From: Aequorivita sublithincola DSM 14238
GTDB lineage: Bacteria; Bacteroidota; Bacteroidia; Flavobacteriales; Flavobacteriaceae
NCBI RefSeq assembly: GCF_000265385.1
Contig: NC_018013.1
Coordinates: 1,453,001 to 1,517,000 of the forward strand
Length of the DNA stretch: 64,000 nt
Reading direction: 5' to 3'
Shown here: piece by piece, positions 18,071-26,698 of the stretch
Position numbering within the stretch: position 1 is the first letter of the stretch
How the letters are laid out: every line of letters begins with the position of its first letter
Notes under the pieces: generated by a model
What the model was told of the DNA's origin: nothing
What the model saw: only the letters and a program-made list of their open reading frames with translations
Databases searched by the model: none
Program-made: the position numbers and the translations under genes

Positions 18071-19108
18071 TTAGGGTGCCGGATTAGGGATTTGATTGTG
18101 CACCGCGTCAATTTCTTTCAAAATATCTTTGGAAAGCGAAACATGGACACTTCCAATATTTTCTGAAAGTTGTTTTATGGATGTTGCTCCAATAATTGGA
18201 GCCGTTACAAATTTCTTCTGAAGAATAAATGCTAATGATAATTGCGCGAAACTCAGATTGTGTTTTTTTGCAATTTCAAAATATTTTTCAGTTGCTTCAA
18301 AGGCTTGTTTGCTCGCATAGCGACTGTATTGTTTGAACTGATTGATTCGTGAATTTTCATTAGCCTTTCCGTTTAAATATTTTCCAGTGAGGGTTCCAAA
18401 ACCTAAAGGCGAGTATGCCAAATACCCAATATTTTCTCGCTGAAGAATTTCACTCAAACCAATTTCATCTTTTCTATTCACCAAGTTATAAGGATTTTGA
18501 ACGGAAGCAATCTTCAATTTTCCTTTTCGTGATTCTTCGATACAGCGCATTACTCCAAATGGTGTTTCGTTTGAAATCCCAATGTGTCTAATTTTTCCTG
18601 CCTGAACAAATTCTTCTAAATGCTGAAGTACTTCAGCAAAATTATCCTTCCAAGCTTCGTCTTCTTTGTGCGTATAATCAAGTTGCCCGAAATAATTGGT
18701 GTTGCGTTCCGGCCAATGAAGTTGGTATAAGTCGATATATTCAGTTTGCAACCTATTTAAACTTTTATGAATGGCATCTTCTAAAGATTTTTTACTAAAA
18801 TCTAGCGGTTTCCGAATGTGATCCATATTTCGGCTCGGCCCCGCGATTTTTGATGTGATAATTAAATCTGTCCTATTCTTCTTTTTTGCTAACCAATTTC
18901 CAATGAAAGTTTCTGTTTTTCCTTGCGTTTTTGGGTTTGCGGGAACTGGATACATTTCTGCACAATCTATAAAATTGATTCCTTTATCAATGGCGAAATC
19001 GAGTTGCTCGTGGGCTTCAGTCTCATTATTTTGTTGGCCCCATGTCATGGTGCCTAGACAGAGTTTGCTGATTTTTATATTTGTATTTGGTAGTGTTGTG
19101 TATTTCAT
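18071..19108 (-). CDS. Aldo/keto reductase, Tas-like
   Basis: This NADPH-dependent TIM-barrel oxidoreductase of 345 residues shows the catalytic tetrad: Asp and Tyr in DCAEMYP (about 49-55), Lys in SKIAGPSR and His in LYQLHWPER. It closely follows the E. coli Tas sequence, including LGTMTWG, MYPVPANPKTQGKTET and SLNRLQTEYIDLYQLHWP. Tas has no firmly assigned substrate; it was found as a suppressor of tyrosine auxotrophy. The gene is transcribed toward the acyl-CoA dehydrogenase. A 15-bp perfect palindrome lies upstream, between it and the next gene. Confidence 0.93.
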   Translation of the reverse strand: MKYTTLPNTNIKISKLCLGTMTWGQQNNETEAHEQLDFAIDKGINFIDCAEMYPVPANPKTQGKTETFIGNWLAKKKNRTDLIITSKIAGPSRNMDHIRKPLDFSKKSLEDAIHKSLNRLQTEYIDLYQLHWPERNTNYFGQLDYTHKEDEAWKDNFAEVLQHLEEFVQAGKIRHIGISNETPFGVMRCIEESRKGKLKIASVQNPYNLVNRKDEIGLSEILQRENIGYLAYSPLGFGTLTGKYLNGKANENSRINQFKQYSRYASKQAFEATEKYFEIAKKHNLSFAQLSLAFILQKKFVTAPIIGATSIKQLSENIGSVHVSLSKDILKEIDAVHNQIPNPAP

Positions 19109-19155
19109 ATTTATTTTCCGCGAAGGCGGGAATCTTTTAATTAAATTAGATGAAG

Positions 19156-19188
19156 AGACCTAACAGGTTTCTAAAACCTGTTAGGTCT
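19156..19188. repeat. Perfect 15-bp palindrome, left flank of the DUF2255 gene
   Basis: AGACCTAACAGGTTT (19156-19170) and AAACCTGTTAGGTCT (19174-19188) are exact inverted repeats around a 3-base loop. The right arm contains the stop codon and last codons of the DUF2255 gene. A related palindrome lies on the other side of that gene. Confidence 0.9.
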
Positions 19189-19567
19189 GACTTACTTGCC
19201 CGAAAAAAAACTCTATTGTATAATCTAAATATTCTGGCTGCGTAATACCTTCGGAATAAAAGATATTTTCTTTCTGATTGTATCTTTTTAAGTAAGCTTG
19301 ATTAATTTGTTTTTGAATTGGTGCAGTTGCATCAAGTTTTTCCCCTTTTACATTTATCACTTTTTCTCCATATTTTAATTGACCAACACCTTTTTCAAGA
19401 AAAGCTGTGAACCAACTTCTGGCGCTTTTGTTCCAACTTCTGGCAAAAACACGGTTATTTACTGAAACTACCCAAATTTCCAAGAAATTATCTCTTTCGG
19501 TTCCACCTTTTATTTCGGTGTAATTATGGGTTGCTAAGTGCGCATAAAACTCTTCTGGGAAATTCAT
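19181..19567 (-). CDS. DUF2255 family protein
   Basis: The 128-residue product has the compact beta-rich features I associate with DUF2255: an N-terminal helix, GTERDNFLEIWVVSVNNRVFARSW (about residues 22-45) and a C-terminal helix. There is no signal peptide. The function is unknown; the family resembles small split-barrel flavin- or F420-type folds, but that is inference. The gene is bracketed by two near-identical perfect palindromes at 19156-19188 and 19587-19619, and its last five codons lie inside the first, so the C-terminal end may have been reshaped by that element. Confidence 0.75.
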   Translation of the reverse strand: MNFPEEFYAHLATHNYTEIKGGTERDNFLEIWVVSVNNRVFARSWNKSARSWFTAFLEKGVGQLKYGEKVINVKGEKLDATAPIQKQINQAYLKRYNQKENIFYSEGITQPEYLDYTIEFFFGQVSQT

Positions 19568-19586
19568 GTTTTTATTAATTGTGAAA

Positions 19587-19619
19587 AGACCCTAAAGGTT
19601 TTAAAAACCTTTAGGGTCT
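19587..19619. repeat. Perfect 16-bp palindrome, right flank of the DUF2255 gene
   Basis: AGACCCTAAAGGTTTT (19587-19602) and AAAACCTTTAGGGTCT (19604-19619) are exact inverted repeats with a 1-base loop. It lies between xth and the DUF2255 gene and is a sequence variant of the palindrome at 19156-19188 (shared GACCyyAmAGGTTT pattern). It could also act as a terminator for xth, but no T-run follows on the minus strand. Confidence 0.9.
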
Positions 19620-19627
19620 AAATCCTA

Positions 19628-20392
19628 TTAAAATTCTAACTCCACCAAAAGCGGGCAATGGTCACTGTGCATCGCTTCGGGTAATATCACAGCGCGTTTT
19701 AGGTTTTCTAGCAATGGTTGCGAAACTAAATTATAATCTATCCGCCAACCTTTATTGTTGTTTCTGGCGTTTGCGCGATAGCTCCACCAAGTATAATTGT
19801 CTGGCTCTTTATTGAAATGACGAAAGCTATCAATAAACCCACTTTTCATAAACCCATCCAACCATTCTCTTTCAACAGGTAAAAAACCAGAAACGTTTTT
19901 TAGTCTAACAGGATCGTGAATGTCAATGGCTTCGTGACAAATGTTGTAATCGCCGCAGATAACCAAGTTAGGAATTTCTTTTTTTAAATTATCAATATAC
20001 TTCTTAAAATCGGCCATGTAAGTGAACTTATGTTCCAAACGGGCAATGTTTGTTCCACTTGGCAAATACAGGCTCATCACTGAAACATCATCAAAATCCA
20101 CGCGAATGTTTCTTCCTTCATAGTCCATATATTCAATGCCAGTGCCGTATTCAATGTGATTTGGTTTTATTTTTGAAAAAATTGCAACGCCACTATAGCC
20201 TTTTTTTGTGGCGCTGTACCAATAATGATAGGGATAGCCTGCTTTTTCAATTTCTTCAACTTCTACTTGGTCAAAATTGGCTTTGGTTTCTTGAAGACAG
20301 ATTACGTCTGGGTTTGCAGCTTGTAGCCATTCAATAAATCCTTTGCGCATTGCAGCGCGGATTCCGTTTACGTTATATGATATTATTTTCAA
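19628..20392 (-). CDS. xth: Exodeoxyribonuclease III / AP endonuclease
   Basis: A metal-dependent endonuclease/exonuclease/phosphatase-fold enzyme that cuts at abasic sites in base-excision repair. The 254-residue length is normal for the XthA/ExoA class. Visible motifs are MKIISYNVNGIRAA at the start, LQETKA (metal-binding Glu, about residue 35), ICGDYNICHEAID (about 144-156) and the terminal SDHCPLLVELEF with the catalytic Asp-His pair. It is transcribed away from the large barrel gene and is separated from the DUF2255 gene by a palindrome. Confidence 0.96.
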   Translation of the reverse strand: MKIISYNVNGIRAAMRKGFIEWLQAANPDVICLQETKANFDQVEVEEIEKAGYPYHYWYSATKKGYSGVAIFSKIKPNHIEYGTGIEYMDYEGRNIRVDFDDVSVMSLYLPSGTNIARLEHKFTYMADFKKYIDNLKKEIPNLVICGDYNICHEAIDIHDPVRLKNVSGFLPVEREWLDGFMKSGFIDSFRHFNKEPDNYTWWSYRANARNNNKGWRIDYNLVSQPLLENLKRAVILPEAMHSDHCPLLVELEF

Positions 20393-20409
20393 ATCTTAAA
20401 GAATTAGTG

Positions 20410-20474
20410 CTTTGTGGCCTCTGTGCCTCTGTGGTTTTTATTTTCACCAAAAAGACATAGAGTACGCAGAGAGA
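20410..20474. repeat. Dispersed imperfect palindrome (CTTTGYG/CTCTGYG family), copy 1, degraded
   Basis: The stretch CTTTGTGGCCTCTGTGCC, then TTTTCACC and CATAGAGTACGCAGAGAG, matches the two longer copies at 37424 and 38930 with many substitutions. It lies in the divergent gap between xth and the large barrel gene. Confidence 0.65.
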
Positions 20475-20584
20475 TTTTGCGTTGCTAAAGTAAATAAGAT
20501 TGTATTTTTACCCTAAAAATTTCCCAAAAGGTTATCATAAAATAACCGACAAAATAAAAACACAATCGTTCAGTTTTATAGTTA

Positions 20585-23500
20585 ATGAAGTTATACCTGC
20601 TCGTTTTTATCTTTTTTATTGCCGTCACTGGCTATGCGCAGGATATTACTTCAAATTACAAAGAGAAAAAAATTGCTTTAAAAGATACAGTGGTTATAGA
20701 TAGCGCAGGTATCAACCCGAAAAGTTTTCAAATAAGTGATAAAGACGGTAATTCGCCGGATCCTTTTAGCTATCGGATAGATTTCAAAAAGGGTATTATT
20801 ATTTTTTCTGAAGAATTACAACAGCAACAAGATTCGCTAACCATTCAATATTTACAATATCCAAATTTTTTGACGCGGGATTATTTTGCACTTGATCCTA
20901 AAATTATAGTTGAAAATACTGGAAAAATTGACAAACTATATTCGTTGCAAGAAAGCACCAATCAAAACATTTTCACACCTTTTGATGGTTTGAATACTTC
21001 GGGAAGTATTTCAAGAGGAATTACGATTGGAAACAATCAAAATGCAGTTGTAAACAGTGAACTAGACCTTCAAATCACAGGAAAATTGAGCGATAAGGTT
21101 TCCATTCGCGCCTCCATTCAAGATGCAAATATTCCAACTCAAGAAGGCGGTTATTCACAAAGTTTAAATGAATTTGATCAAATTTTCATCGAACTTTTCG
21201 GCGAAAATTGGAACATTCGTGCGGGAGATGTTGACCTTCAAAACAACAATAGTTACTTTGGAAGATTTACTAAAAAAGTGCAAGGAATCTCGCTTGGCGG
21301 AACCTTTAATAATGAAGACGGCTCCAAAATCTCGACTTTTGCCGCTGGTGCTTTGGTGCGTGGCGTTTTTTCAAAAAGTGAATTTATTGGTCAAGAAGGA
21401 AATCAAGGGCCGTATAAATTAATTGGTCCCAATGGCGAACTCTATATTTTGGTGGTTTCCGGAAGCGAACGGGTTTACGTAAACGGCTTGCTTTTACAAC
21501 GTGGTGAGAACGAGGATTACGTAATAGATTACAACGCTGGCGAAATAAAATTCAACCCAACCTACCCAATAACCAGCAATATGCGGATTTCGGTGGAATA
21601 TCAATATACTGATAGAAGTTACACACGCTTTATTGGCTACGGTGGCGGAAATTATACAAGTGAAAATCTAGATTTGGGCGTTTATGTTTATTCGGAAAGC
21701 GATGCGAAAAATCAGCCTTTACAACAAAACCTGACCGAAGAACAAGTGGCCATTTTAAAGGCCGCCGGTGATAATAGAGATTTGATGAGCGCCCCTTCAG
21801 CCGTTCCAGATACTTACTCTGAGAATAAAATTCTTTATAAAAAAGAAGTGATAAATGGCGAAACGGTTTTCGTATTTTCCAATAATCCTGAGGATGAACT
21901 TTTCAGCGTGCGTTTTTCAATTGTTGGCAATAACAACGGAAATTATAGAATTAGCGACAACAACGCCATAAGCCGTATTTTTCAATATGTTGCTCCCGTA
22001 AACGGTATTCGGCAAGGCAATTATGAGCCAATTATTCGTTTAAATGCTCCAATAAAATTACAAGTTGGCGGTTTAAATGGAAGTTATCATCCTTCGGAGA
22101 AGACTAAAATAGATTTTGAAATTGCAGGCAGCCAAAACGATTTGAATCTTTTCAGTGATATTGATAACGGTGACAACGACGGTTTTGCGGGAAGATTAGC
22201 CTTCAACCAACGCGTTTTAACCACGTCAGATACACTAAAAGTAGAAGCTTTTGGATCGTTGGATTTTGTGCAAAATAATTTCAGAACCGTTGAAAGACTT
22301 TACAATATTGAATTTAACCGTGATTGGAACCTTCTCAATCCAAAAGGAAATCAAAGTTTTGTGATCTCGGGAGTTGAGGTTTCAAAACCAAAAATAGGTG
22401 GTGGGCGTTATGAATTTCAAAATTTGAATTATTCTGAAAATTTCAACGGAACGCGGCACGTAATCTCTTCAGCAATAAAACTGAAAAAATTAAGATTTCT
22501 AACCTACGGAAGTCTTTTAAATAGCAAAGCAGATTCAATTTCCTCGAAATTTTTTAGACTAAATAACACCACAACCTATTCTTTAGAAAAAGCTTGGGTT
22601 GGTGGAAAAGTGGCTTTGGAAGACAATCAAATTAAAGATGTTTCCCGCGATAGTATTTCGCCAATAAGTCAAAAATTTAGTGCTTTTGAAGTGTTTTCAG
22701 GAATAGGGGATAGCACAAAAGTTTTTGTGGAAGCGGGTTATCAATTTCGGGTGAATGATAGCGTCCGTAACAATTTGCTTCAAAAGGTGAATTCGTCAAA
22801 TACCTATTACTTAAAATCGCAACTTATAAATACTGAAAACACGCAACTTTCCGCTTTTGCGAATTATAGAACTTTAAAGTTTGAGCCTAATACTGGCACC
22901 GGGTTTAATCCTAACGACTCGCTTCCTGTGATAATTAATAAACGGGAAACCGAACGGTCACTTAGTTCACGAATTATTTACAATCAGGCGTTGTTTGATG
23001 GAGGCATTCGTTGGAACACGGCTTTGGAATCTAACAGCGGAGTAATTCCGCAGCAAGAATTTACATACATTAAAACCGATCCGGGACAGGGAGTTTACAC
23101 TTGGATTGACTACAATAACAACGGAATTCAGGAATTGGAAGAGTTTGAAATTGCACAATTCCAAGATCAAGCAGAGTATATTCGAATCCTACTTCCCAAC
23201 CAAATATTTTTGAAAATTAGGCAGAATAAATTCAGTCAAATTTTAACGCTGAATCCCCAAAAATGGTCTGATAAGGAAGGATTCAAAAAAGTGCTTTCAC
23301 ATTTTTACAATCAAACTTCCTACGTTTTGGATCGAAAAGTGAAGCGAAAAAGTGATGGATTTAATATAAATCCGTTTAAAGATGGAGGCGATGACCAGTT
23401 AGGATTGACCTTAAATTTTAGAAATGCGCTGTTTTTTAACCGCGGAAAACAGCGTTATACCACGAGCTATACTTATATATCTACATCTAGCGATAACTTG

Positions 23501-24049
23501 CTGGCCGTGGGTTTACAACGAAATCAGTTAGAAAGTCATCAACTTAATTTCAACCATAAGTTTTTGGAAAGTTGGCTGCTGAATTTGAAAGGTGCTAAAG
23601 GCAGTAATGAAAGTCTTTCAGAGAATTTTGCTAACCGAAATTATCTTTTGAACAAATATGAATTCAACCCTAAACTTTCCTATTTATTCAGTCAGCAAGC
23701 GCGTTTCGATGTATTTTATGAATTCGCAAACCAAGAAAACCAATTGGGCAACTTGGAAAAGTTGAACCAACAAACTATTGGTTTTTCCTTCGCATATACT
23801 AATGCTGAAAAAATTTCCTTTAACGGTGAATTTAATTATATAGACAACAAATTTGAAGGCAGTCCCTTTTCACCAGTGGCTTACCAAATGTTAGAAGGTT
23901 TGCAGCCGGGAACTAATTTTACTTGGCGGTTACTTTTTCAAAAACGGATAACAAAATATTTGGATGCAAATCTTTCGTATTTTGGAAGGAAAAGTGAAAC
24001 TACAAAAACCGTGCATACGGGAAGTTTGCAGTTGCGGGCGTATTTTTAA
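20585..24049 (+). CDS. Large outer-membrane protein with SprA-like segments
   Basis: A 1154-residue exported protein with signal peptide (about 1-19), rich in alternating beta strands and ending in an aromatic residue (LQLRAYF), as outer-membrane barrels do. Residues 141-204 (SISRGITIGNNQN, LDLQITGKLSDKVSIRAS, FDQIFIEL) and the later VNGLLLQRGENEDYVIDY stretch resemble repeated features of SprA, the T9SS translocon barrel. SprA is about twice as long, so this is not SprA itself. The role is unknown; a T9SS accessory or an unrelated barrel are both possible. It is followed by two small lipoprotein genes on the same strand. Confidence 0.65.
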   Translation: MKLYLLVFIFFIAVTGYAQDITSNYKEKKIALKDTVVIDSAGINPKSFQISDKDGNSPDPFSYRIDFKKGIIIFSEELQQQQDSLTIQYLQYPNFLTRDYFALDPKIIVENTGKIDKLYSLQESTNQNIFTPFDGLNTSGSISRGITIGNNQNAVVNSELDLQITGKLSDKVSIRASIQDANIPTQEGGYSQSLNEFDQIFIELFGENWNIRAGDVDLQNNNSYFGRFTKKVQGISLGGTFNNEDGSKISTFAAGALVRGVFSKSEFIGQEGNQGPYKLIGPNGELYILVVSGSERVYVNGLLLQRGENEDYVIDYNAGEIKFNPTYPITSNMRISVEYQYTDRSYTRFIGYGGGNYTSENLDLGVYVYSESDAKNQPLQQNLTEEQVAILKAAGDNRDLMSAPSAVPDTYSENKILYKKEVINGETVFVFSNNPEDELFSVRFSIVGNNNGNYRISDNNAISRIFQYVAPVNGIRQGNYEPIIRLNAPIKLQVGGLNGSYHPSEKTKIDFEIAGSQNDLNLFSDIDNGDNDGFAGRLAFNQRVLTTSDTLKVEAFGSLDFVQNNFRTVERLYNIEFNRDWNLLNPKGNQSFVISGVEVSKPKIGGGRYEFQNLNYSENFNGTRHVISSAIKLKKLRFLTYGSLLNSKADSISSKFFRLNNTTTYSLEKAWVGGKVALEDNQIKDVSRDSISPISQKFSAFEVFSGIGDSTKVFVEAGYQFRVNDSVRNNLLQKVNSSNTYYLKSQLINTENTQLSAFANYRTLKFEPNTGTGFNPNDSLPVIINKRETERSLSSRIIYNQALFDGGIRWNTALESNSGVIPQQEFTYIKTDPGQGVYTWIDYNNNGIQELEEFEIAQFQDQAEYIRILLPNQIFLKIRQNKFSQILTLNPQKWSDKEGFKKVLSHFYNQTSYVLDRKVKRKSDGFNINPFKDGGDDQLGLTLNFRNALFFNRGKQRYTTSYTYISTSSDNLLAVGLQRNQLESHQLNFNHKFLESWLLNLKGAKGSNESLSENFANRNYLLNKYEFNPKLSYLFSQQARFDVFYEFANQENQLGNLEKLNQQTIGFSFAYTNAEKISFNGEFNYIDNKFEGSPFSPVAYQMLEGLQPGTNFTWRLLFQKRITKYLDANLSYFGRKSETTKTVHTGSLQLRAYF

Positions 24050-24085
24050 TTTTTGTATCTTCATAAATCATATAAACTTCTAAAA

Positions 24086-24463
24086 ATGTTTTCAAAAATA
24101 GGGATCATAATTTTTTCGTCAATCATATTTTCTTGCGGCGTTGGGCAAAATCAATCACAAAATATTGAAACAAACAGTCCTGCAGAAATTGAGGCCAAAA
24201 AAATCTACAATAAAGCAAAAATGGCGGAAGGTTATTTGCCAGGCAGAATTATATATTCAGAATTGGCGGATGATTGTGAATACACCATTCAACTAAAAGA
24301 TGGCGAAAAGGATTTTTACTATGTTGATCCAATAAATTTGAATGAAAATTTTAAAAGAAATGGACAAACCGTTTGGGTAAAATTTGGAGGATTGGGACGT
24401 ATGAACCGCTGTGAAAAAGCCGCTCCCGTAAGTATTATTGAAATAGAAAATCGTGATGAATAA
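24086..24463 (+). CDS. Small lipoprotein, paralog of the next gene
   Basis: A 125-residue product with a lipoprotein signal (IIFSCG, Cys about 16). I chose the ATG at 24086, because the longer reading from 24053 places eleven extra residues before a well-formed signal. The mature part has a conserved core: DCEYTIQLKDGEKDFYYVDP, VWVKFGGLGRMNRCEKA. No function is known to me. The gene follows the large barrel gene by 36 bases but has its own TTTTTGTATCTTC leader. Confidence 0.75.
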   Translation: MFSKIGIIIFSSIIFSCGVGQNQSQNIETNSPAEIEAKKIYNKAKMAEGYLPGRIIYSELADDCEYTIQLKDGEKDFYYVDPINLNENFKRNGQTVWVKFGGLGRMNRCEKAAPVSIIEIENRDE

Positions 24464-24585
24464 GATAAAAGCTGAATACGTTCTTCATTTTATAAACGTC
24501 TTTTTTTTATCACAAAATATCTCTAAAATCTAAGTTGAAACAGCTAGTTTTTGTATCTTCAAAATTCATTTTAAAACCTAACGGA

Positions 24586-24987
24586 ATGATTTTAAAGACA
24601 GCCTTCGCAATTTTTTCAACACTGATCCTTTCCTGTGGCACCGCAGAAAAGCAAAAGCAAACTAATACTACTTCCCAAACAACTTCTGAAACAACATCCA
24701 CCACGGTAACTACGACAAATAATGAAATAATGAATTCACAAAAAATGAAGGCTGCTGGATATAAGTTGGGAACCATTGAATATTCTGACAGAGAAGGCGA
24801 TTGTCCTTATACTATAAAAATGATGAGTGATGCTAAGGAATTTTATTATTTGGATCCAACCAATTTAGAAGAAAACTACAAAAAGGATGGTCAAAAAGTT
24901 TGGATAAAATTCAATGGTCTTCGAAGAATGAATCGTTGTGAAAAGGCTAATCCAGTGGAATTAGTTGATATAAAAAAAGGAAAATAA
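24586..24987 (+). CDS. Small lipoprotein, paralog of the preceding gene
   Basis: A 133-residue lipoprotein with signal ending LILSCG, a Thr/Ser-rich linker and a C-terminal core alignable with the upstream gene (DCPYTIKMMSDAKEFYYLDP, VWIKFNGLRRMNRCEKA). The start at 24586 is chosen because it begins the signal peptide cleanly; a start at 24535 would prepend a non-signal segment. Both genes share a TTTTTGTATCTTC leader, so the tandem duplication included the upstream region. Function unknown. Confidence 0.75.
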   Translation: MILKTAFAIFSTLILSCGTAEKQKQTNTTSQTTSETTSTTVTTTNNEIMNSQKMKAAGYKLGTIEYSDREGDCPYTIKMMSDAKEFYYLDPTNLEENYKKDGQKVWIKFNGLRRMNRCEKANPVELVDIKKGK

Positions 24988-25035
24988 ATTAATATTTTCC
25001 TTTTCAGTTTATAAAATTAACAGCTTACAAAATTA

Positions 25036-26571
25036 TTAAGAAATCCAATTCTTGAATGAAATGGTTTCCTTCATTTTTTCAGAAATTTCTTCAATTTTAA
25101 TACGTTCCTGTTCCATTGAATCTCTATAACGGATAGTAACGGTATTATCCTCTATAGTTCGGTGATCCACGGTTATACAGAACGGTGTTCCAACGGCATC
25201 TTGGCGACGGTAACGTCTTCCAACGGCATCTTTTTCATCATAAATCACGTTGTAATCCCACTGCAAATCGTCAATTATTTTTTGTGCGATTTCTGGCAAA
25301 CCATCTCTTTTTATCAATGGTAAAACAGCTGCTTTTACGGGTGCTAAAATTGCTGGAAGTTTTAAAACGGTACGAATGCTTCCGTCTTCTAAAGTTTCAT
25401 CTTGAAGTGAATTACTCAAAACGGCAAGGAACATTCTGTCCAAACCGATAGAGGTTTCAACTACATAAGGTACGTAGCTTTCATTCAATTCGGGATCAAA
25501 AAATTGTAATTTTTTACCGGAAAATTTTTCGTGTGCTTTTAAATCGAAATCGGTTCTGGAGTGAATTCCTTCCAATTCTTTAAAGCCGAAAGGAAAGTTA
25601 AATTCAATATCTGCAGCAGCATTTGCGTAATGTGCTAATTTTTCATGGTCGTGAAAGCGGTAGTTTTCTGCTCCCATACCTAAAGAAAGATGCCAATTTA
25701 AACGGGTTTTTTTCCAGTATTCATACCATTTCATTTCATCACCTGGACGCACAAAGAATTGCATTTCCATCTGCTCAAATTCGCGCATACGGAAGATGAA
25801 TTGGCGGGCCACAATTTCGTTTCTAAAAGCTTTTCCAGTCTGCGCAATTCCGAATGGAATTTTCATCCTTCCGCTTTTTTGCACATTTAAGAAGTTTACA
25901 AAAATACCTTGAGCGGTTTCCGGACGAAGGTAAAGATCCATCGCGCTTTCTGCGGAAGCTCCCAATTTTGTTCCGAACATCAGGTTGAATTGTCGCACCT
26001 CAGTCCAGTTTTTTGAACCGGTTTCAGGATCTGCTATTTCAAGTTCATCAATCAAAGCTTTTACATCGGCAAGATCTTCGTTTCCTAAAGATTTGCCCAT
26101 TCGCTCTAAAATTCTTCGGTTTTCGGCTAGATAATTAATAACGCGCTCGTTTGTTGCGCAATACTGTTCTTCGTCAAAACTTTCGCCAAAACGTTTTCTG
26201 GCTTTTTCAATTTCTTTTTGAGCTTTTTGATAAATTTTTTCGGCGTGATCTTCAATAAGAACATCGGCGCGATATCTTTTTTTGGAATCTTTATTGTCTA
26301 TCAACGGGTCGTTGAAAGCATCAACGTGGCCAGAAGCCTTCCAAGTTGTGGGATGCATCAATATTGCAGAATCTATTCCCACAATATTCTGGTGCATATA
26401 TACCATACTGCGCCACCAATATTCCCGAATGTTTTTCTTTAGTTCTACACCGTTTTGAGCGTAATCATAAACGGCGCTTAAACCGTCGTAGATTTCGCTA
26501 GATGCAAAAATATAACCGTACTCCTTTGCGTGGGAGACTACTTTTTTGAATTGATCTTCATTGTTTGCCAT
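25036..26571 (-). CDS. glyS: Glycine--tRNA ligase (single-chain, dimeric type)
   Basis: Charges tRNA-Gly with glycine. About 511 residues, the alpha2 class II type found in Bacteroidota and archaea/eukaryotes rather than the alpha2beta2 bacterial type. Visible motifs: YIFASSEIYDGLSAVYDY near the N-terminus, RPETAQGIFVNF (motif 2 region), FRNEIVARQFIFRMREFEQMEMQ, and YVVETSIGLDRM (motif 3). The start is set at 26571 (MANNEDQF); the longer form from 26604 adds 11 residues that do not look conserved. Downstream it runs to a gap next to the lipoprotein pair. Confidence 0.96.
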   Translation of the reverse strand: MANNEDQFKKVVSHAKEYGYIFASSEIYDGLSAVYDYAQNGVELKKNIREYWWRSMVYMHQNIVGIDSAILMHPTTWKASGHVDAFNDPLIDNKDSKKRYRADVLIEDHAEKIYQKAQKEIEKARKRFGESFDEEQYCATNERVINYLAENRRILERMGKSLGNEDLADVKALIDELEIADPETGSKNWTEVRQFNLMFGTKLGASAESAMDLYLRPETAQGIFVNFLNVQKSGRMKIPFGIAQTGKAFRNEIVARQFIFRMREFEQMEMQFFVRPGDEMKWYEYWKKTRLNWHLSLGMGAENYRFHDHEKLAHYANAAADIEFNFPFGFKELEGIHSRTDFDLKAHEKFSGKKLQFFDPELNESYVPYVVETSIGLDRMFLAVLSNSLQDETLEDGSIRTVLKLPAILAPVKAAVLPLIKRDGLPEIAQKIIDDLQWDYNVIYDEKDAVGRRYRRQDAVGTPFCITVDHRTIEDNTVTIRYRDSMEQERIKIEEISEKMKETISFKNWIS

Positions 26572-26629
26572 AGCGCAAAAATAGGAAATTCCCCCAACTC
26601 CCAAAGGTGGAGATTGTTTTTTCCAAAGA

Positions 26630-26662
26630 AAAAGACCATCACATTTAATGCGATGGTCTTTT
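26630..26662. terminator. Rho-independent terminator of the coiled-coil gene
   Basis: AAAAGACCATC and GATGGTCTTTT form an 11-bp stem around an 11-base loop. On the minus strand a T-rich run follows, placing it about 36 bases past the stop of the coiled-coil protein gene and upstream of glyS. Confidence 0.75.
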
Positions 26663-26698
26663 AAAATAATTTAATTTCTCTTTTATTAGAATAGTAGC

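Noticed and set aside
24510..24776. 88-codon minus-strand reading frame opposite the second lipoprotein
   Set aside because: It is antisense to a well-supported lipoprotein gene and reads as a valine/serine-rich shadow.
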